Source: Polychytrium aggregatum (Eukaryota > Chytridiomycota > Chytridiomycetes > Polychytriales). From it: DNA of 64,000 bases. The position numbers and the translations under genes are program-made. The notes below the pieces were generated by a model. That model was not told the origin of the DNA and did no database searches. It saw only the letters and a list, made by a program, of their open reading frames with translations. The stretch covers positions 1 through 64,000 of the forward strand of contig NW_026516249.1 in the NCBI RefSeq assembly GCF_025602895.1, read 5' to 3'. Numbering within the stretch: the stretch's first letter is position 1; each line of letters opens with the position of its first letter. Positions 30,401 through 40,000 of the stretch are shown here, one piece after another.

Positions 30401-32347
30401 CCGGTCGAGGTCCACTCTGACGCCTCCCGCTATGCGGGGGGTGGGGTGATCTTGCAACGATTCGACGATGGGCTTCACCCCATCCTGTATTGGTCCAGGA
30501 AGTGGACGAACACTGAACGCAACTACTCGACGTACGAGCATGAACTGCTGGCATTGCATGATTTAGTCAAACATGGTCGGCCATATCTGATGGGTTGCCA
30601 GTTCCATGTGGTTACGGACCATAAGGCACTCATCTGGCTCAACACCCAAGCCAATATCAATCGACGCCAGGCCCGGTGGATCCTGGATTTTCAAGATTAT
30701 GACTTCACTATTGAACATGTCCCCGGATCTCGAAACACAATCGCAGATGTACTCAGTCGAGCGCCATGCCACAGGCCCCTCTGCTCCAAGTGTAGGGGGA
30801 AGATTGACTCGGACACAGCTGCAGTCGATGTGAGGCCGGTCACGACCAGTCTCTCTGCCTCTTCCCTCCGTGACGAAGTAGGAGACGCTCTGGGGAACGA
30901 TGAATTGGCAATGACACTGCAGAAGTATCTCGATGGTCAGGATGTAGATGGCCGCTCCAAGGACGCACCACTGGAGCGTCTTACAAGAGTGGATGGCCTG
31001 ATCTTTTACGACCACGATCGACTCTACGTCCCGAAGGTGGAGTCGATACGAACACGGATCCTTCAAGAGCACCACGACGTCATCACTGTGGGCCATGTTG
31101 GACAGCTACGGACGCTCGAAAAGATTTCGCGCCAGTTCTGGTGGCCCACGTTGCGAGCGGATGTGACCCGCTATGTTGCAGCATGCGAGGTGTGCCAGAA
31201 GTCCAAACCCCGCAACCACCTCCTCGACGGCCTGCTGCATCCGTTGCCCATCCCTGAGGAACGATTCAGCTCGGTGTCCATGGACTTTGCCTTTATGCCA
31301 CTGTCGAAGAAAGGCAACGACAAGTGTCTGATCCTGGTGGATCGACTCACCAAGCTGGCACGGTTCGTTCCGTGCACAACCAAGTCCACGGCCGAGGACG
31401 TGGCATTGTTGTTTATTCAATACTGGGTCGTCTCCTTCGGACTCCCGACGGAGCTAATCTCGGACCGAGACTCCCTTTTCACATCGAACTTTTGGATAAA
31501 AGTCCTGACCACGCTTAAGATTTCCCAGAAGCTTACGACGGCCCGGCACCAACAGGCCAATGGCCAAGCTGAAGCAACGGTCAAGGACCTCAAGCAAAGA
31601 CTGGTCCCATTCGCCAACTACAAGGGCGATAATTGGGACGAGGTGGTGCACCTGCTGGAGTTTGGACACAACGACTCGGTGCACACCTCCACCGGATTCT
31701 CCCCATTCTATTTGGCATTCGGGGTACACCCAAGGACGATGCCAGGCAACGAGCATGCCACCGATGATCGAGTGGCAACCTGGAGTCTCCTGGAGGACCT
31801 CGAAGCCATACGAAGGATTGCAACACAACAACTCCAGGAGGCTCAGGATCATCAAACCCGGAGCGGGAACGAGAGAAGACAGGCGGGGGAGGAGCTCAAG
31901 GTTGGAGACATGGTCCTCCTTGAGCGCGAAGGTATCAACTGGGAGGCCCACAAGTTCAGGCCAGACCAAATCATCCCGCGTCGGCTGGGTCCGTTCAAGA
32001 TTACGGAGATCGAAGGACTTAACCACACCCTGGAGCTACCCCCTACACTAAGCCACATACACCCGACATTCCACCGCAAACTCCTGCGGAAGTTTATTGA
32101 GACGCCGGACGACTTCGCTTCAAGAGCGACTTACACAAGACCACCTGCAATCTCGGACGTCGAACCAATATTCAAGGTGGAGAAGTTGGTCAACGACAGA
32201 AAATACCGCAGGAAGCAACAGTACCTGGTACTGTGGGAAGGATATCCCCTTGAAGATGCCACTTGGGAATACGAAGACAACATTGCGGATGATGTGATAG
32301 GGGAATACTGGAGAGAGAAGGAGGTGGGTGTAGGGAGTAGTATGTAG
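27440..32347 (+). CDS. E5 Gag-Pol polyprotein in a single frame
   Basis: About 1635 residues from the ATG at 27440 (MTEETITFEDLIAGEW). The frame is open further up into the last repeat, but no better start is seen. Gag spans about 1-330, with a knuckle at about 300 spaced C-X2-C-X6-H-X4-C, two residues longer than usual. Protease has RDSGAKGNVI near 484. RT has VDYRALNANT and YVDDVLVYS near 843. RNase H has HSDASRYAGG. Integrase has the HHCC finger, SDRDSLFTSNFW and QANGQAEATVK. A C-terminal chromodomain lies near 1575-1630 (FKVEKLVNDRKYRRKQQYLV). No frameshift is needed, unlike E2, E3, E4 and E6. Confidence 0.9.
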   Translation: MTEETITFEDLIAGEWKQFCSVDGDLNRLAISLTPEQQTLVRTFSANYRLRGPAATDVQHTQRQWEIKVAFLRKLEAAVPPFKGSREAGTVNTFLVSMDQVFSYAEDYYVGPAQVQAAATHFQDKAHTWWFSQDNAAMRSSLDSWQSLRDIIVATFIPADSATKAEQELKAFCQAKKLRSLSKYIERFLELSAAATKLTTFSKTGYFVGGLHDSVRPYVQMLPNYETELREDIPALIRETLRLGSIWDKQAATAYQPPPPPPLPQVVPMDIDAIHRGPRGSGSYLSSREREFLIRNKGCFYCRKANAGHVAARCPEKERNKTRQRIPVRQVTATYDPYEQTNASHSYRLEPPNATEPRQSHVGSDDSPQYVFGPAAPDSRDKPGLTGCRSPVKVEQVQGEQTRGQEVTRSPHGSADAEVHEGDVYACQIKTLPSSIDLTRVVGKRREPPHEGAMNAISESACFHFVGAAGGPTGIQKRIRFLRDSGAKGNVIKQALAQSLGCKMIPCDIQLRFADDRTSVSTTATVISLRCGSYTRLINCVVADIKDDLILGNPFDEEVRVLDQRTQEGRTRITFVDRRNTRHVWTSLPAVKDQRVRAIHIEAVSFKQLQRELKEDEVQVGVVLVSQSEVTQINRNPNDKSLAEQKEEYLAKLPPAIRSVLERYMDVFEDPKGLPPPRPEDQHIELIDSRKPPPYRPIFHLSPEELTVLKAKLDELLEKGHIRPSTSNYGAPVLFVKKADGTLRMCVDYRALNANTVKNRTPLPFIAEMRDRLANKRFFSGLDVRDGFNTVRMDEGSIAKTAFRTRYGTFEYLVMPMGLTNSPACFMTMMNRIFHEFYDKFMVAYVDDVLVYSDTLEEHAAHLERVLKKFKENGLYAKLMKCSFAQESVPFCGHEVSRHGLSITKDKANAVLDFGQLSSITDVQAFLGLTNWVKDFIPGYAEICLPLTGLLPKNTGWIWTEQEQTAVRVLQHHISSYPVLRFYDTQLPVEVHSDASRYAGGGVILQRFDDGLHPILYWSRKWTNTERNYSTYEHELLALHDLVKHGRPYLMGCQFHVVTDHKALIWLNTQANINRRQARWILDFQDYDFTIEHVPGSRNTIADVLSRAPCHRPLCSKCRGKIDSDTAAVDVRPVTTSLSASSLRDEVGDALGNDELAMTLQKYLDGQDVDGRSKDAPLERLTRVDGLIFYDHDRLYVPKVESIRTRILQEHHDVITVGHVGQLRTLEKISRQFWWPTLRADVTRYVAACEVCQKSKPRNHLLDGLLHPLPIPEERFSSVSMDFAFMPLSKKGNDKCLILVDRLTKLARFVPCTTKSTAEDVALLFIQYWVVSFGLPTELISDRDSLFTSNFWIKVLTTLKISQKLTTARHQQANGQAEATVKDLKQRLVPFANYKGDNWDEVVHLLEFGHNDSVHTSTGFSPFYLAFGVHPRTMPGNEHATDDRVATWSLLEDLEAIRRIATQQLQEAQDHQTRSGNERRQAGEELKVGDMVLLEREGINWEAHKFRPDQIIPRRLGPFKITEIEGLNHTLELPPTLSHIHPTFHRKLLRKFIETPDDFASRATYTRPPAISDVEPIFKVEKLVNDRKYRRKQQYLVLWEGYPLEDATWEYEDNIADDVIGEYWREKEVGVGSSM

Positions 32348-32377
32348 TTAGAAATTTGATTTCAAATTTAGGGGGGG

Positions 32378-32678
32378 TGTGACACGATTGAGGATAATCG
32401 AGGTATAGCCGTGAGCGAGAGCTTTCTTACGATACCGATTTCATCCAGAACGGATGAGAACTGACTGCTGTAGCACCGTGGGAAAAATTGTAGTATATCG
32501 AGGGAGTAGTCCTGGGTTACTGTGTGTGTGTGTGTAGCTGGGGAACGGATAAGGAAATGGTGCGCGCTCCTGTATGACTCTGGGCGCGTCAACGCGTCAG
32601 GCTGCTGGACATATACGGCCGCCACCTCGCCCTGCTCTGCTGGAGATCATCTGGAAAAATATAGTGGCCTTGGCTACA
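32378..32678 (+). repeat. E5 3' LTR
   Basis: Partner of 25514-25814, preceded by the purine tract AGGGGGGG (32370-32377). Confidence 0.9.
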
Positions 32679-32932
32679 CCGTAGCGGGCCTCAAGGAGGG
32701 TGCAAAACTGGCGGAAGTCTTGAAGCGCAGGGTCCTCAGTGCGGACGAGGCTTGCGAACCAGTCGGCGGGCGGGCCGGAGAGGAGCGAACCGACGAGGCC
32801 AACTCTGTGGCTGGCAGTTGGATAGCGGGCATCGTTCAGGGTTAGGACGATGTTGACCTTCGTGAGGAAGGTCCTGAGTTGACGGCGGTCCCCGGTAAAC
32901 GGGTCGGGGAGACGGATGACGGGATCAGCCAT
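32679..32932 (-). pseudogene. E7 gag fragment
   Basis: About 85 codons from the ATG at 32932 (MADPVIRLPDPFTGDRR) through LLEARYG, closely related to E4 Gag. It is cut at 32679 by the E5 3' LTR. Confidence 0.8.
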
Positions 32933-32951
32933 AGCGAGGACGGGGTGAGGA

Positions 32952-32961
32952 AGAGAAGTCA
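32952..32961 (-). other. E7 self-priming primer binding site
   Basis: The minus strand reads TGACTTCTCT two bases after the LTR end. It complements AGAGAAGTCA in the LTR (33107-33098, minus), about 40 nt past a TATA box (TATATAAG near 33145). Confidence 0.65.
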
Positions 32962-33199
32962 AATGTAACGGACGGGGCGAGGGTGGACCGAGGCGAGGGC
33001 AAATAGGCAGGGCGAACAGGCAGGGCAAACGGGGACGGGGCCGAAAGGCGAAACTGGGAGCTGGACAGGAATATATTGCAGGACGGGAGAGTACAGATGA
33101 CTTCTCTCGCTGGGCTCTCGGAGGGCCGGAGAGGCAGCCCTTATATACTGAGGCCCAGCAAGAGACGATCGCGCGTGGCTTGGAACCAGCCAACGCACG

Positions 33200-33204
33200 C
33201 CCGA
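33200..33204. repeat. Target site duplication of E6 (CCCGA), copy 1
   Basis: CCCGA recurs at 38672-38676, directly outside the right LTR of E6. Confidence 0.9.
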
Positions 33205-33513
33205 TGTAACGTCCACTACTGGGACGTTGGGGCAAGACGGGGAGGGAGGGGGTACAAGACAAGACAGGACGGGGCAGAACAGGGCGGTGCTAGGCTACTC
33301 TAGCGGACGGGTGAGCTCGGGGAGCACTTACGTTTATTCACGATAAAACCGAACTCCAGACAAACGGGGGGAACGGGGGCAACCCGCAGGTATACCCTGC
33401 GGTGGCCTGCCTGCGGTGCGTGAAAACGCAAAGCGCAGCACAGGTCACGACCCACTGCGCCGCGCAGTACGCGCAGTACGCGCAGCACAGCGTCGGAGAT
33501 ACCATCTCCTACA
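33205..33513 (-). repeat. E6 3' LTR
   Basis: 309 bp with a short internal tandem GCGCAGTAC motif near 33460-33488 and AATAAA on the minus strand near 33337. Confidence 0.9.
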
Positions 33514-33522
33514 CTCCCACAC
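33514..33522 (-). other. E6 polypurine tract
   Basis: The minus strand reads GTGTGGGAG abutting the 3' LTR. Confidence 0.5.
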
Positions 33523-36500
33523 TTAAGAAGGCTTCCTGCGAGGAGCCCTGCGTGTGCTCTTTATTTGGGGCTCCTCGAGGTGTTTACCGTATTTACTCAG
33601 CTCCTCGGGTGCATGGGACAAGTCCTCCAGTGTTTGCCATGTGTTGCCCGAGTGTGGGTAACCAACCCACTTGACATAAAACCGAAGTGACCCATCAGCC
33701 ACTTTCTTGTGCCTCACGATCCTTTCGACTTCATATTCTTGAGTATAGTATTGTCCGAGGTCGTCTTCCAGTGGTGCGTCGTCCGGGACACCTTCGTCGG
33801 CGTCGGGGAACTGTGCTGGACTGCGGGTCGTGTGGCGACGCAGCTTGGACACATGGAAGACAGGATGGAGCTTGCTTCCAGGTGGCAAGTCCAACAGGTA
33901 GTTGAGGGGACTGGGTCGGGCCGCTATCTTGAACGGTCCTCGGTACTTGGGCAACAACTTCTTTGACTGGGCTTCGGGGACCTTGATGTTGTCGGCGTCC
34001 AGGTAGACAAGGTCTCCAACTTCAAAGGAGACATCCTGGTGTCGGCGGTCGTAGTACTTCGCCATCACTTGTTGCGCATCCGTGAGCGCGTCGGCGATCA
34101 TCTTGTGTCGGACTTGATGATCTTTGACAAAGGCACTTGGTTTGGGAGGCAATCCAGCCGTGGACTCGGTCAGTGTCAAGGAGGTGGGAACATCAGGCTG
34201 GAATCCGTAGAGCGCCTCAAAGGGGCTCAAGCCAGTTGTGCTCGACTTGGCGGTGTTGTATGCAAACTCTGCATGACTCAGCTGTATGTCCCAGTCGTCT
34301 TGGCTGGTCGAGGCGTATGTCCTCAGGTATTGCTCGAGGGTGCGGATCGTCCGCTCGGACTGTCCATCCGTTTGTTGGTGGTGCGAGGTTGACATGTTCA
34401 GCTTGGTGCCGAGATGGTCGAACAGACTTGTCCAAAACAAGGAGGTGAATCGGGGGTCTCGATCACTGACGATGGACTTTGGGAGGCCGTGGTGCTTGAA
34501 CACATGCTTGAAGAACAGCAGTGCAAGGTCAGGCGCGGAGCATGTCGTCTGGCACGGCACAAAGTGTGCCATCTTGCTGAACCTGTCGACAAAGACAGCG
34601 ATTGCATCGTGGTCCAACTTGGTCGTCGGTAGATGCGTGATGAGATCCATGGACATGCTGGTCCAGGGGCGGTCGGGAACAGGCAGGGGTTGCAGCAATC
34701 CTTGCTCTCGGGTCGTGCGTGACTTGACCATCTTGCAGGTATGGCAGGACTCGATGTACTTCTCGACGGTGCGCTTCATTCCAGGCCAGTATGCGACTTT
34801 GGCCAGTCGGTCGTATGTCTTCTCGACTCCAAAGTGTCCAGCGAGGGGCGAGTCGTGGACCTCTTGGAGCAACTTGGTCTTCAACGACGGAATGTCCGGC
34901 ACACAGACACGGCTGTCCTTCTTCAGGAGGAGCAGGCCATCACGCACTGTGTACTCGGATGATTCGTCGTCCTTGGGGAGCTTAGACACCTTTCGGAACA
35001 GTTCTCCGAACTGTTTGTCGTTGGCGATGTTGTCTCGGACAACATCCAGCATCGTGTTGTCGACACTGACAGTCGACTCGTACAGTGACGCCAATTGGTA
35101 GTCGGGGCGTCGGGACAGTGCGTCAGGCACCACATTGAGTTTGCCTTTCTGGTATACAACCTCGTAGTTGTACTCGGCGAGGAACTCCATCCATCGCGCT
35201 TGGCGTCGGCTCAGGTTCTTCTTGGTGTCGAGGTAACGCAGTGACTGGTGGTCCGTCACAATCTTGAAGGGCTTGGCGGTACCGTGGAGGTACACTCGGA
35301 ACTTCTGCAGCGCGTAGATGATCGCAAGCTGCTCCTTCTCGTGCACGGGATAGTTGATCTCGTGTTGGGACAGTTTGCGCGACTCGAAGGCAACGGGCCT
35401 TCCCTCCTGCATCAAAACAGCTCCCACCGCAAAGTCGGAGGCGTCGGTGTGCACGGAGACATCCGTGTTCGGGTCGAACACAGCGAGGACAGGAGCGTTC
35501 GTCAAGGCGTGCTTGAGGGTCTCGAACGCTTGGCGTTGTGGGTGGTCCCACACGAAGGGGCACTCTTTGCGGAGTAGGTCTGTGAGTGGACCGGCAGTGC
35601 GCGCCAGATCGGGGATGAATCGGCGGTAGTAGTTGACGAGACCGAGAAACGACTGCACGTCAGAGACGCATGCGAGCGGCGGCCACTCGACCACAGACTT
35701 GACCTTGGCGGGGTCGACTTCGATTCCTCTTCCTGAGACAACGTGTCCCAGGAACGGGACTTGATTCTTGAAGAACTCACACTTGGACAGTTTGGCATAC
35801 AACTTGTGCTCGCGTAGCTTGGCCAGCACGCGGGCGACATGACCTTCATGGGTCGCTTCATCCTTGCTGTACACAAGGATATCATCCAGGTACACGATGA
35901 CAGAGTTGTCGAGCTCTTGGCGGAACACATCGTTCATCAGCTGCATGAACGTGGCAGGTGCGTTCGTCAATCCGAACGGCAGCACTAGGAACTCGTACAG
36001 TCCGTAGCGAGTCCTGAAGGCGGTCTTGTGGACATCATCCTCGTGGATGCGGATCTGATGGTAGCCTGAGCGGAGGTCTATCTTGCTAAAGACCTTTGCT
36101 CCACTCAGACGATCCATCAACTCGTCGATCCTGGGCAACGGGTAGGTGTTCTTGATGGTCTGTTTGTTTAGTGCGCGATAGTCGACGCACATCCTGAGAT
36201 CACCTTCTTTCTTCTTGACAAAGAGCACTGGTGCACCATACGGTGACTGGCTCGGGCGGATGAACCCATGGGCGAGGAGGTCATCCAACTGGCGCTTGAG
36301 TTCGTCCATCTCCGTCAGCGACAGTTGGTACGTCGGTCTTGACGGAGGCGACGAGCCTGGTTCGATGTCGATGCGATGATCGACGGTGCGTTGGGGTGGC
36401 AGGCATTGTGGCAACTGGTCGGGGAATACGTCCTTGTACTCGTCGAGCAGCTTGGTCACCACAGGCGGGGGACCGGGACCGGCTTGGTCGGTGTCGTCGA

Positions 36501-37455
36501 CCTCACGCACGACACAGAGGAACGACGTGTCCTTCTTGATCAGCCTCTTGAATTGCATGGCTGAGAGGAGAGGTGGCATGTTGGGTGAGGCCATGCCCTG
36601 CAGGACAATGTCAGGGCCAACACGGACAGTGCGGCCTTTCCAGTCGACGACTGGAGTCGGCTCGGCACGAGCAAGCCAGCTCATGCCGAGGATGGCATCG
36701 AACTTGGTGTCGATCACTTGGAACAACAGGACAGGATGGTACTTGGGATGGAGGGCCACTCGCAGGACCACTTGGTGTGTGCACTGCTGCACACGATCGT
36801 CTGCAAGCGCCACACTCATCGGCGACTTCTTCTTGGTTGCATGTATGTTGAGCTCCTGGAGCAAGCGTCTGCTGACAAAGTTGCAGCTTGCTCCAGAGTC
36901 CACCATCATTCGGACGGTGTGACCTTGGACGGTGGCAGGGAGGTACAGCAGGGACTCTTCATGGTCCTCCTGCACAGCCTCCTGCACCATGACTTGACTT
37001 GGGGGAACGGGCGACACTTGGTCTTGGTTGGCTTCATCACGGCCACTCGGACATTTTGGATAGGGTTCGGCCATTGCGGGGGCCTGCGGCGTCAGCACGC
37101 CATTGCACACGACGTCCACGGCTTGCGGACACATGTCGGAAGCATCCGACACACACGACTTGACAGGGGTGAGGGCACAGGCGGTCCTGTCCCTCAAGGG
37201 TTCTTGATTTTCTTTTTTGTTTTGGTTTTCAATTTTGGTTTTCTCTTCACGTTCGTGGAGAGGCAGGCGGCTTGCGCCACCATGCACCTCTCGCACGACG
37301 CACAACACTTGGTTTGTTTCTCCTTCGGGGGAGGGGGCGAGGTGAACTTCCTCTGGAGACGCGTGGACTGCATTGAGCAATCCACGGCGTTGGTCTCCTA
37401 CTAGGGCTCCAGAGCCACCTAGTAGGGTCGGCCGTTTCCCGACTTCATGGGGCAC
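33523..37455 (-). CDS. E6 Pol: protease-RT-RNase H-integrase-chromodomain
   Basis: About 1310 residues, entered from gag by frameshift. Protease has [14 protein letters not shown] has [20 protein letters not shown] and YLDDILVYS (near 35885). RNase H has [10 protein letters not shown]. The integrase finger has [20 protein letters not shown] and CHTCKM; the core has [23 protein letters not shown] and [12 protein letters not shown]. The C-terminal chromodomain ([12 protein letters not shown]) is near 33740. All catalytic residues appear present. It lacks the ILDSxxxRGKL-type chromodomain start shared by E1, E2 and E3, so it belongs to a different lineage. Confidence 0.9.
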   Translation of the reverse strand: MPHEVGKRPTLLGGSGALVGDQRRGLLNAVHASPEEVHLAPSPEGETNQVLCVVREVHGGASRLPLHEREEKTKIENQNKKENQEPLRDRTACALTPVKSCVSDASDMCPQAVDVVCNGVLTPQAPAMAEPYPKCPSGRDEANQDQVSPVPPSQVMVQEAVQEDHEESLLYLPATVQGHTVRMMVDSGASCNFVSRRLLQELNIHATKKKSPMSVALADDRVQQCTHQVVLRVALHPKYHPVLLFQVIDTKFDAILGMSWLARAEPTPVVDWKGRTVRVGPDIVLQGMASPNMPPLLSAMQFKRLIKKDTSFLCVVREVDDTDQAGPGPPPVVTKLLDEYKDVFPDQLPQCLPPQRTVDHRIDIEPGSSPPSRPTYQLSLTEMDELKRQLDDLLAHGFIRPSQSPYGAPVLFVKKKEGDLRMCVDYRALNKQTIKNTYPLPRIDELMDRLSGAKVFSKIDLRSGYHQIRIHEDDVHKTAFRTRYGLYEFLVLPFGLTNAPATFMQLMNDVFRQELDNSVIVYLDDILVYSKDEATHEGHVARVLAKLREHKLYAKLSKCEFFKNQVPFLGHVVSGRGIEVDPAKVKSVVEWPPLACVSDVQSFLGLVNYYRRFIPDLARTAGPLTDLLRKECPFVWDHPQRQAFETLKHALTNAPVLAVFDPNTDVSVHTDASDFAVGAVLMQEGRPVAFESRKLSQHEINYPVHEKEQLAIIYALQKFRVYLHGTAKPFKIVTDHQSLRYLDTKKNLSRRQARWMEFLAEYNYEVVYQKGKLNVVPDALSRRPDYQLASLYESTVSVDNTMLDVVRDNIANDKQFGELFRKVSKLPKDDESSEYTVRDGLLLLKKDSRVCVPDIPSLKTKLLQEVHDSPLAGHFGVEKTYDRLAKVAYWPGMKRTVEKYIESCHTCKMVKSRTTREQGLLQPLPVPDRPWTSMSMDLITHLPTTKLDHDAIAVFVDRFSKMAHFVPCQTTCSAPDLALLFFKHVFKHHGLPKSIVSDRDPRFTSLFWTSLFDHLGTKLNMSTSHHQQTDGQSERTIRTLEQYLRTYASTSQDDWDIQLSHAEFAYNTAKSSTTGLSPFEALYGFQPDVPTSLTLTESTAGLPPKPSAFVKDHQVRHKMIADALTDAQQVMAKYYDRRHQDVSFEVGDLVYLDADNIKVPEAQSKKLLPKYRGPFKIAARPSPLNYLLDLPPGSKLHPVFHVSKLRRHTTRSPAQFPDADEGVPDDAPLEDDLGQYYTQEYEVERIVRHKKVADGSLRFYVKWVGYPHSGNTWQTLEDLSHAPEELSKYGKHLEEPQIKSTRRAPRRKPS
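37397..37440 (-). promoter_or_regulatory. E6 programmed -1 frameshift signal
   Basis: Minus strand: GGGAAAC (37440-37434), spacer GGCCGAC, then CCTACTAGG (37426-37418) pairing with CCTAGTAGG (37405-37397) as a perfect 9-bp stem with a 12-nt loop. The gag TAG lies in the stem. Pol is open in the -1 frame. Confidence 0.85.
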
Positions 37456-38240
37456 TCCTTGGCCTGGTGTCCCGGTCGGTGACAGAAGAAGCAGGAACCA
37501 TGGCGGAGGTCCTCCTGCTTCTGTCTGTCCTTGGGGGAGACAGTGGCAGCTTGCTGGAACCGGGAGCGGGGAGGGCCACGAGCCTCCATGGCGTTGACGT
37601 CAACGTCCATGGGCTCAGGCATGGGTCTTGCGGGCGGGGCCGGGCGAGGCGGACGGGCTGGGACGTGATGAGACCGATGGCCGCCTGCCAGCTGCGGGTA
37701 GAACTGGCGGCCATGGTACTGGACGTTGTCGAGGTTCTCGGCAACGTCCATCATCACGTCCAGGGACTTGCGGGCATCAGGGTTGCTGGCGATGTACTCT
37801 CTGATCTTGGGCTTGAGGCCCTTCTGGAAGAGGTACATCGCATCAGCAGAGCCCAGCTCCTCAATCTGGGAGGAGAGGTCTTCAAACTCCTCGATGTAGC
37901 GGGTCACAGAACCACGCTGCACGAGAGAGTATAGCTTGTCACGGGCAATGAGTTCAGCATTGGGGCTGCCGAAGCGGCGACGGAGGCGGTCCTTGAAGTC
38001 GTCAAACACACCTTCGCTCTGCTCGTCGAACCCTTGGCGGCGGTACCAACGGTACGCCTGGTCCTTTAAGCAGAGCTTGGCGGCGACGATGTGGTGGGTG
38101 GGGGCGACTTGGGCAGCATCGAGGTAGTCCTCGAGTTGCTGCAGCCAGTCCTCCACCGAGGAGGAGCGGCTCTTCCCAGTAAACACTGGGGCACGGAAGG
38201 TCTTGAGGAAGGCTTCCGGAAGTGGGCGGGGGTTGCTCAT
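37419..38240 (-). CDS. E6 Gag
   Basis: 273 residues from the ATG at 38240. A retrotransposon capsid domain ([19 protein letters not shown], then [16 protein letters not shown]) is followed by a proline-rich stretch and a CCHC knuckle ([14 protein letters not shown]) near residue 252. The final codons contain GGGAAAC in frameshift register and the stop lies inside the downstream hairpin. Confidence 0.9.
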   Translation of the reverse strand: MSNPRPLPEAFLKTFRAPVFTGKSRSSSVEDWLQQLEDYLDAAQVAPTHHIVAAKLCLKDQAYRWYRRQGFDEQSEGVFDDFKDRLRRRFGSPNAELIARDKLYSLVQRGSVTRYIEEFEDLSSQIEELGSADAMYLFQKGLKPKIREYIASNPDARKSLDVMMDVAENLDNVQYHGRQFYPQLAGGHRSHHVPARPPRPAPPARPMPEPMDVDVNAMEARGPPRSRFQQAATVSPKDRQKQEDLRHGSCFFCHRPGHQAKECPMKSGNGRPY

Positions 38241-38350
38241 GGCAGGGGCAGGCTCCAGGGACAGAGAGGAGAGTCGGTCGGCAAGAGAGGCGGGATCCAG
38301 CTTGAGGATCTAGAAAGAGGACAAACAGGACGAAAACAAGACGAGGATTT

Positions 38351-38362
38351 CCGATGCTACCA
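38351..38362 (-). other. E6 primer binding site (tRNA type)
   Basis: The minus strand reads TGGTAGCATCGG directly after the 5' LTR. Confidence 0.7.
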
Positions 38363-38671
38363 TGTAACGTCCACTACTGGGACGTTGGGGCAAGACGGGG
38401 AGGGAGGGGGTACAAGACAAGACAGGACGGGGCAGAACAGGGCGGTGCTAGGCTACTCTAGCGGACGGGTGAGCTCGGGGAGCACTTACGTTTATTCACG
38501 ATAAAACCGAACTCCAGACAAACGGGGGGAACGGGGGCAACCCGCAGGTATACCCTGCGGTGGCCTGCCTGCGGTGCGTGAAAACGCAAAGCGCAGCACA
38601 GGTCACGACCCACTGCGCCGCGCAGTACGCGCAGTACGCGCAGCACAGCGTCGGAGATACCATCTCCTACA
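38363..38671 (-). repeat. E6 5' LTR
   Basis: Identical to 33205-33513 by eye. Confidence 0.9.
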
Positions 38672-38702
38672 CCCGATGTGGCGACCACGCCGGGTCGTCA
38701 CA

Positions 38703-39016
38703 AGGGTCATTACTAGCAAAGTTTGATGAAGATTTAGTCAAAACTGACTGAGTCGTCATGTTTCATGTCTTAAAGTACAAATATTGGACCACTTTTCGAA
38801 ACCACTGTAACTCTACCTACCAACATTCATGCCCCAAGTGGATTATTCTCTTTCTCCAGTGCAAAGCGTACCTTTACCTCGGCAATACAACTTCGAAGGA
38901 ATTAGCATTTCTATCTCTTGATACGCTCAATCACTTCTCTTTCCCGCATTCTCCCTTGGCCAATATTATTCATGTACTACCGTCACTACCCACAACGCCC
39001 CGGCTGAACTTTCTAG
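38703..39016. other. Unassigned spacer after the retroelement block
   Basis: AT-richer than the elements to its left. No gene, LTR or repeat recognised. Confidence 0.35.
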
Positions 39017-39017
39017 G

Positions 39018-39190
39018 TGACCTTTGACAACGAGCTCAACACCTCGCAGGTGTGCAGCGCTTGCCACGAACACCTTCGACCCAATGATCAGGATGCACTC
39101 GGAGTTGCATATTCCCACTTTGTCAGGAGCCGTATCTCGATTGTGGAGACTGTAGAGTGTCTCGAGGTCTTCACTCGGAGGTGTATTGTT
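39018..39190 (+). pseudogene. Fanzor C-terminal remnant
   Basis: The DNA matches the end of the intact Fanzor (compare 49204-49435). FDNELNTSQVCSACHE corresponds to the Glu-containing motif and first Cys pair, followed by AYSHFVRS. The segment for the second Cys pair and the last catalytic Asp is deleted, and the match resumes in the terminal coding stretch (GTCGATTGTGGAGA, then CTTCACTCGGAGG). No functional product is expected. Confidence 0.75.
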
Positions 39191-40000
39191 AAATTGCTAA
39201 TGGCTCTGTTGGACCCAAGCCATCTCATATTACACTTACCTATGCTCTTTGATCTACTCACTCGTTTCTCACTGAACACAGCGCAAAGTCCCACATTCTC
39301 GATACTATGACCATCTTCATTTCCACTATTTTGTTCTTCCCCGCCTGCTCGTTCACCTCGCGTCTCAGGCATTGTTTGTAACTCTTCCGTGTGTTGATAA
39401 ATGCCAAAATGGGCTCCTCGTTATCCCGATCATCGAGATGACTTCGATCCTGTATTTTCCTATTCACTGCAATGTACTCCTGGTAGTGACGACAAGTCTT
39501 GGCCGCACAATTCCTCCATCCATATTTTATCGTCGCTTCTTGGTATCTTGTTGGGAGGCTAGCTTGATCCGCGGCCTATATCTCCCAAATAATATCGTTC
39601 CATGCCTGGAACCATCCTCAAACGTCTCACCACCGAATGTAATGAATCATCAACACATGAGGAATCTTGTGAAGGTTCCATATCATTGGCTCTCGCCCCA
39701 GAACCACCTCGATTACACTTATGATGCACACTCCGATTCACGCCACTCCCACAAATTTGTTCGCCATGTACTCGAGACTGGGTTGGGAGCTTGAATTTAT
39801 ATGAGTCCTGTGAGCTCAAGCACGCACCCGAGCCCCCACACATCGGCAATCATGGTGTTATTCGGGTGATTTAACTCCTCAGATGATGAATCATCTGACA
39901 AACATTCATCCTCCCTGAAAGCTCTGTAAACCCACGGCGAGTCGCCTCCGCATATCGCCACTTCCATATGATGGAATCCCTTGGTTACATCCTCGTGACC
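39191..40000. other. Unassigned intergenic stretch
   Basis: Contains open frames up to 140 codons with no recognisable domain. Includes the 3' flank of CCT1. Confidence 0.35.

Larger units (their letters stand above)
25514..32678 (+). mobile_element. E5: tRNA-primed Ty3/gypsy chromovirus with a minisatellite leader
   Basis: LTRs of 301 bp (25514-25814 and 32378-32678) begin TGTGACACGATTG and end TTGGCTACA. A tRNA-type primer site follows, then about 1.6 kb of leader made almost wholly of 71-bp tandem repeats, then one gag-pol ORF. The flanking 5 bases (TCTTG and CCGTA) differ, and the two sides are different elements in opposite orientation (E4 and E7). Confidence 0.9.
33205..38671 (-). mobile_element. 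E6: intact, recently inserted Ty3/gypsy chromovirus
   Basis: The two 309-bp LTRs (33205-33513 and 38363-38671) appear identical base for base. They are flanked by CCCGA duplications. Gag and pol are open on the minus strand and are connected by a canonical -1 frameshift signal. The primer site is tRNA-type. This is the best candidate for an active element in the window. Confidence 0.95.
32964..38702 (-). repeat. E7 5' LTR, split by insertion of E6
   Basis: The LTR consists of 32964-33204 and 38677-38702. On the minus strand it begins TGTGACGACCCGGCG at 38702 and ends CGTTACA at 32964, the E4/E8 LTR family. Confidence 0.8.

Noticed and set aside
39372-39794. 140-codon ORF between the Fanzor remnant and CCT1
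   Set aside because: No recognisable domain and composition like non-coding DNA. It overlaps a minus-strand open frame equally well.
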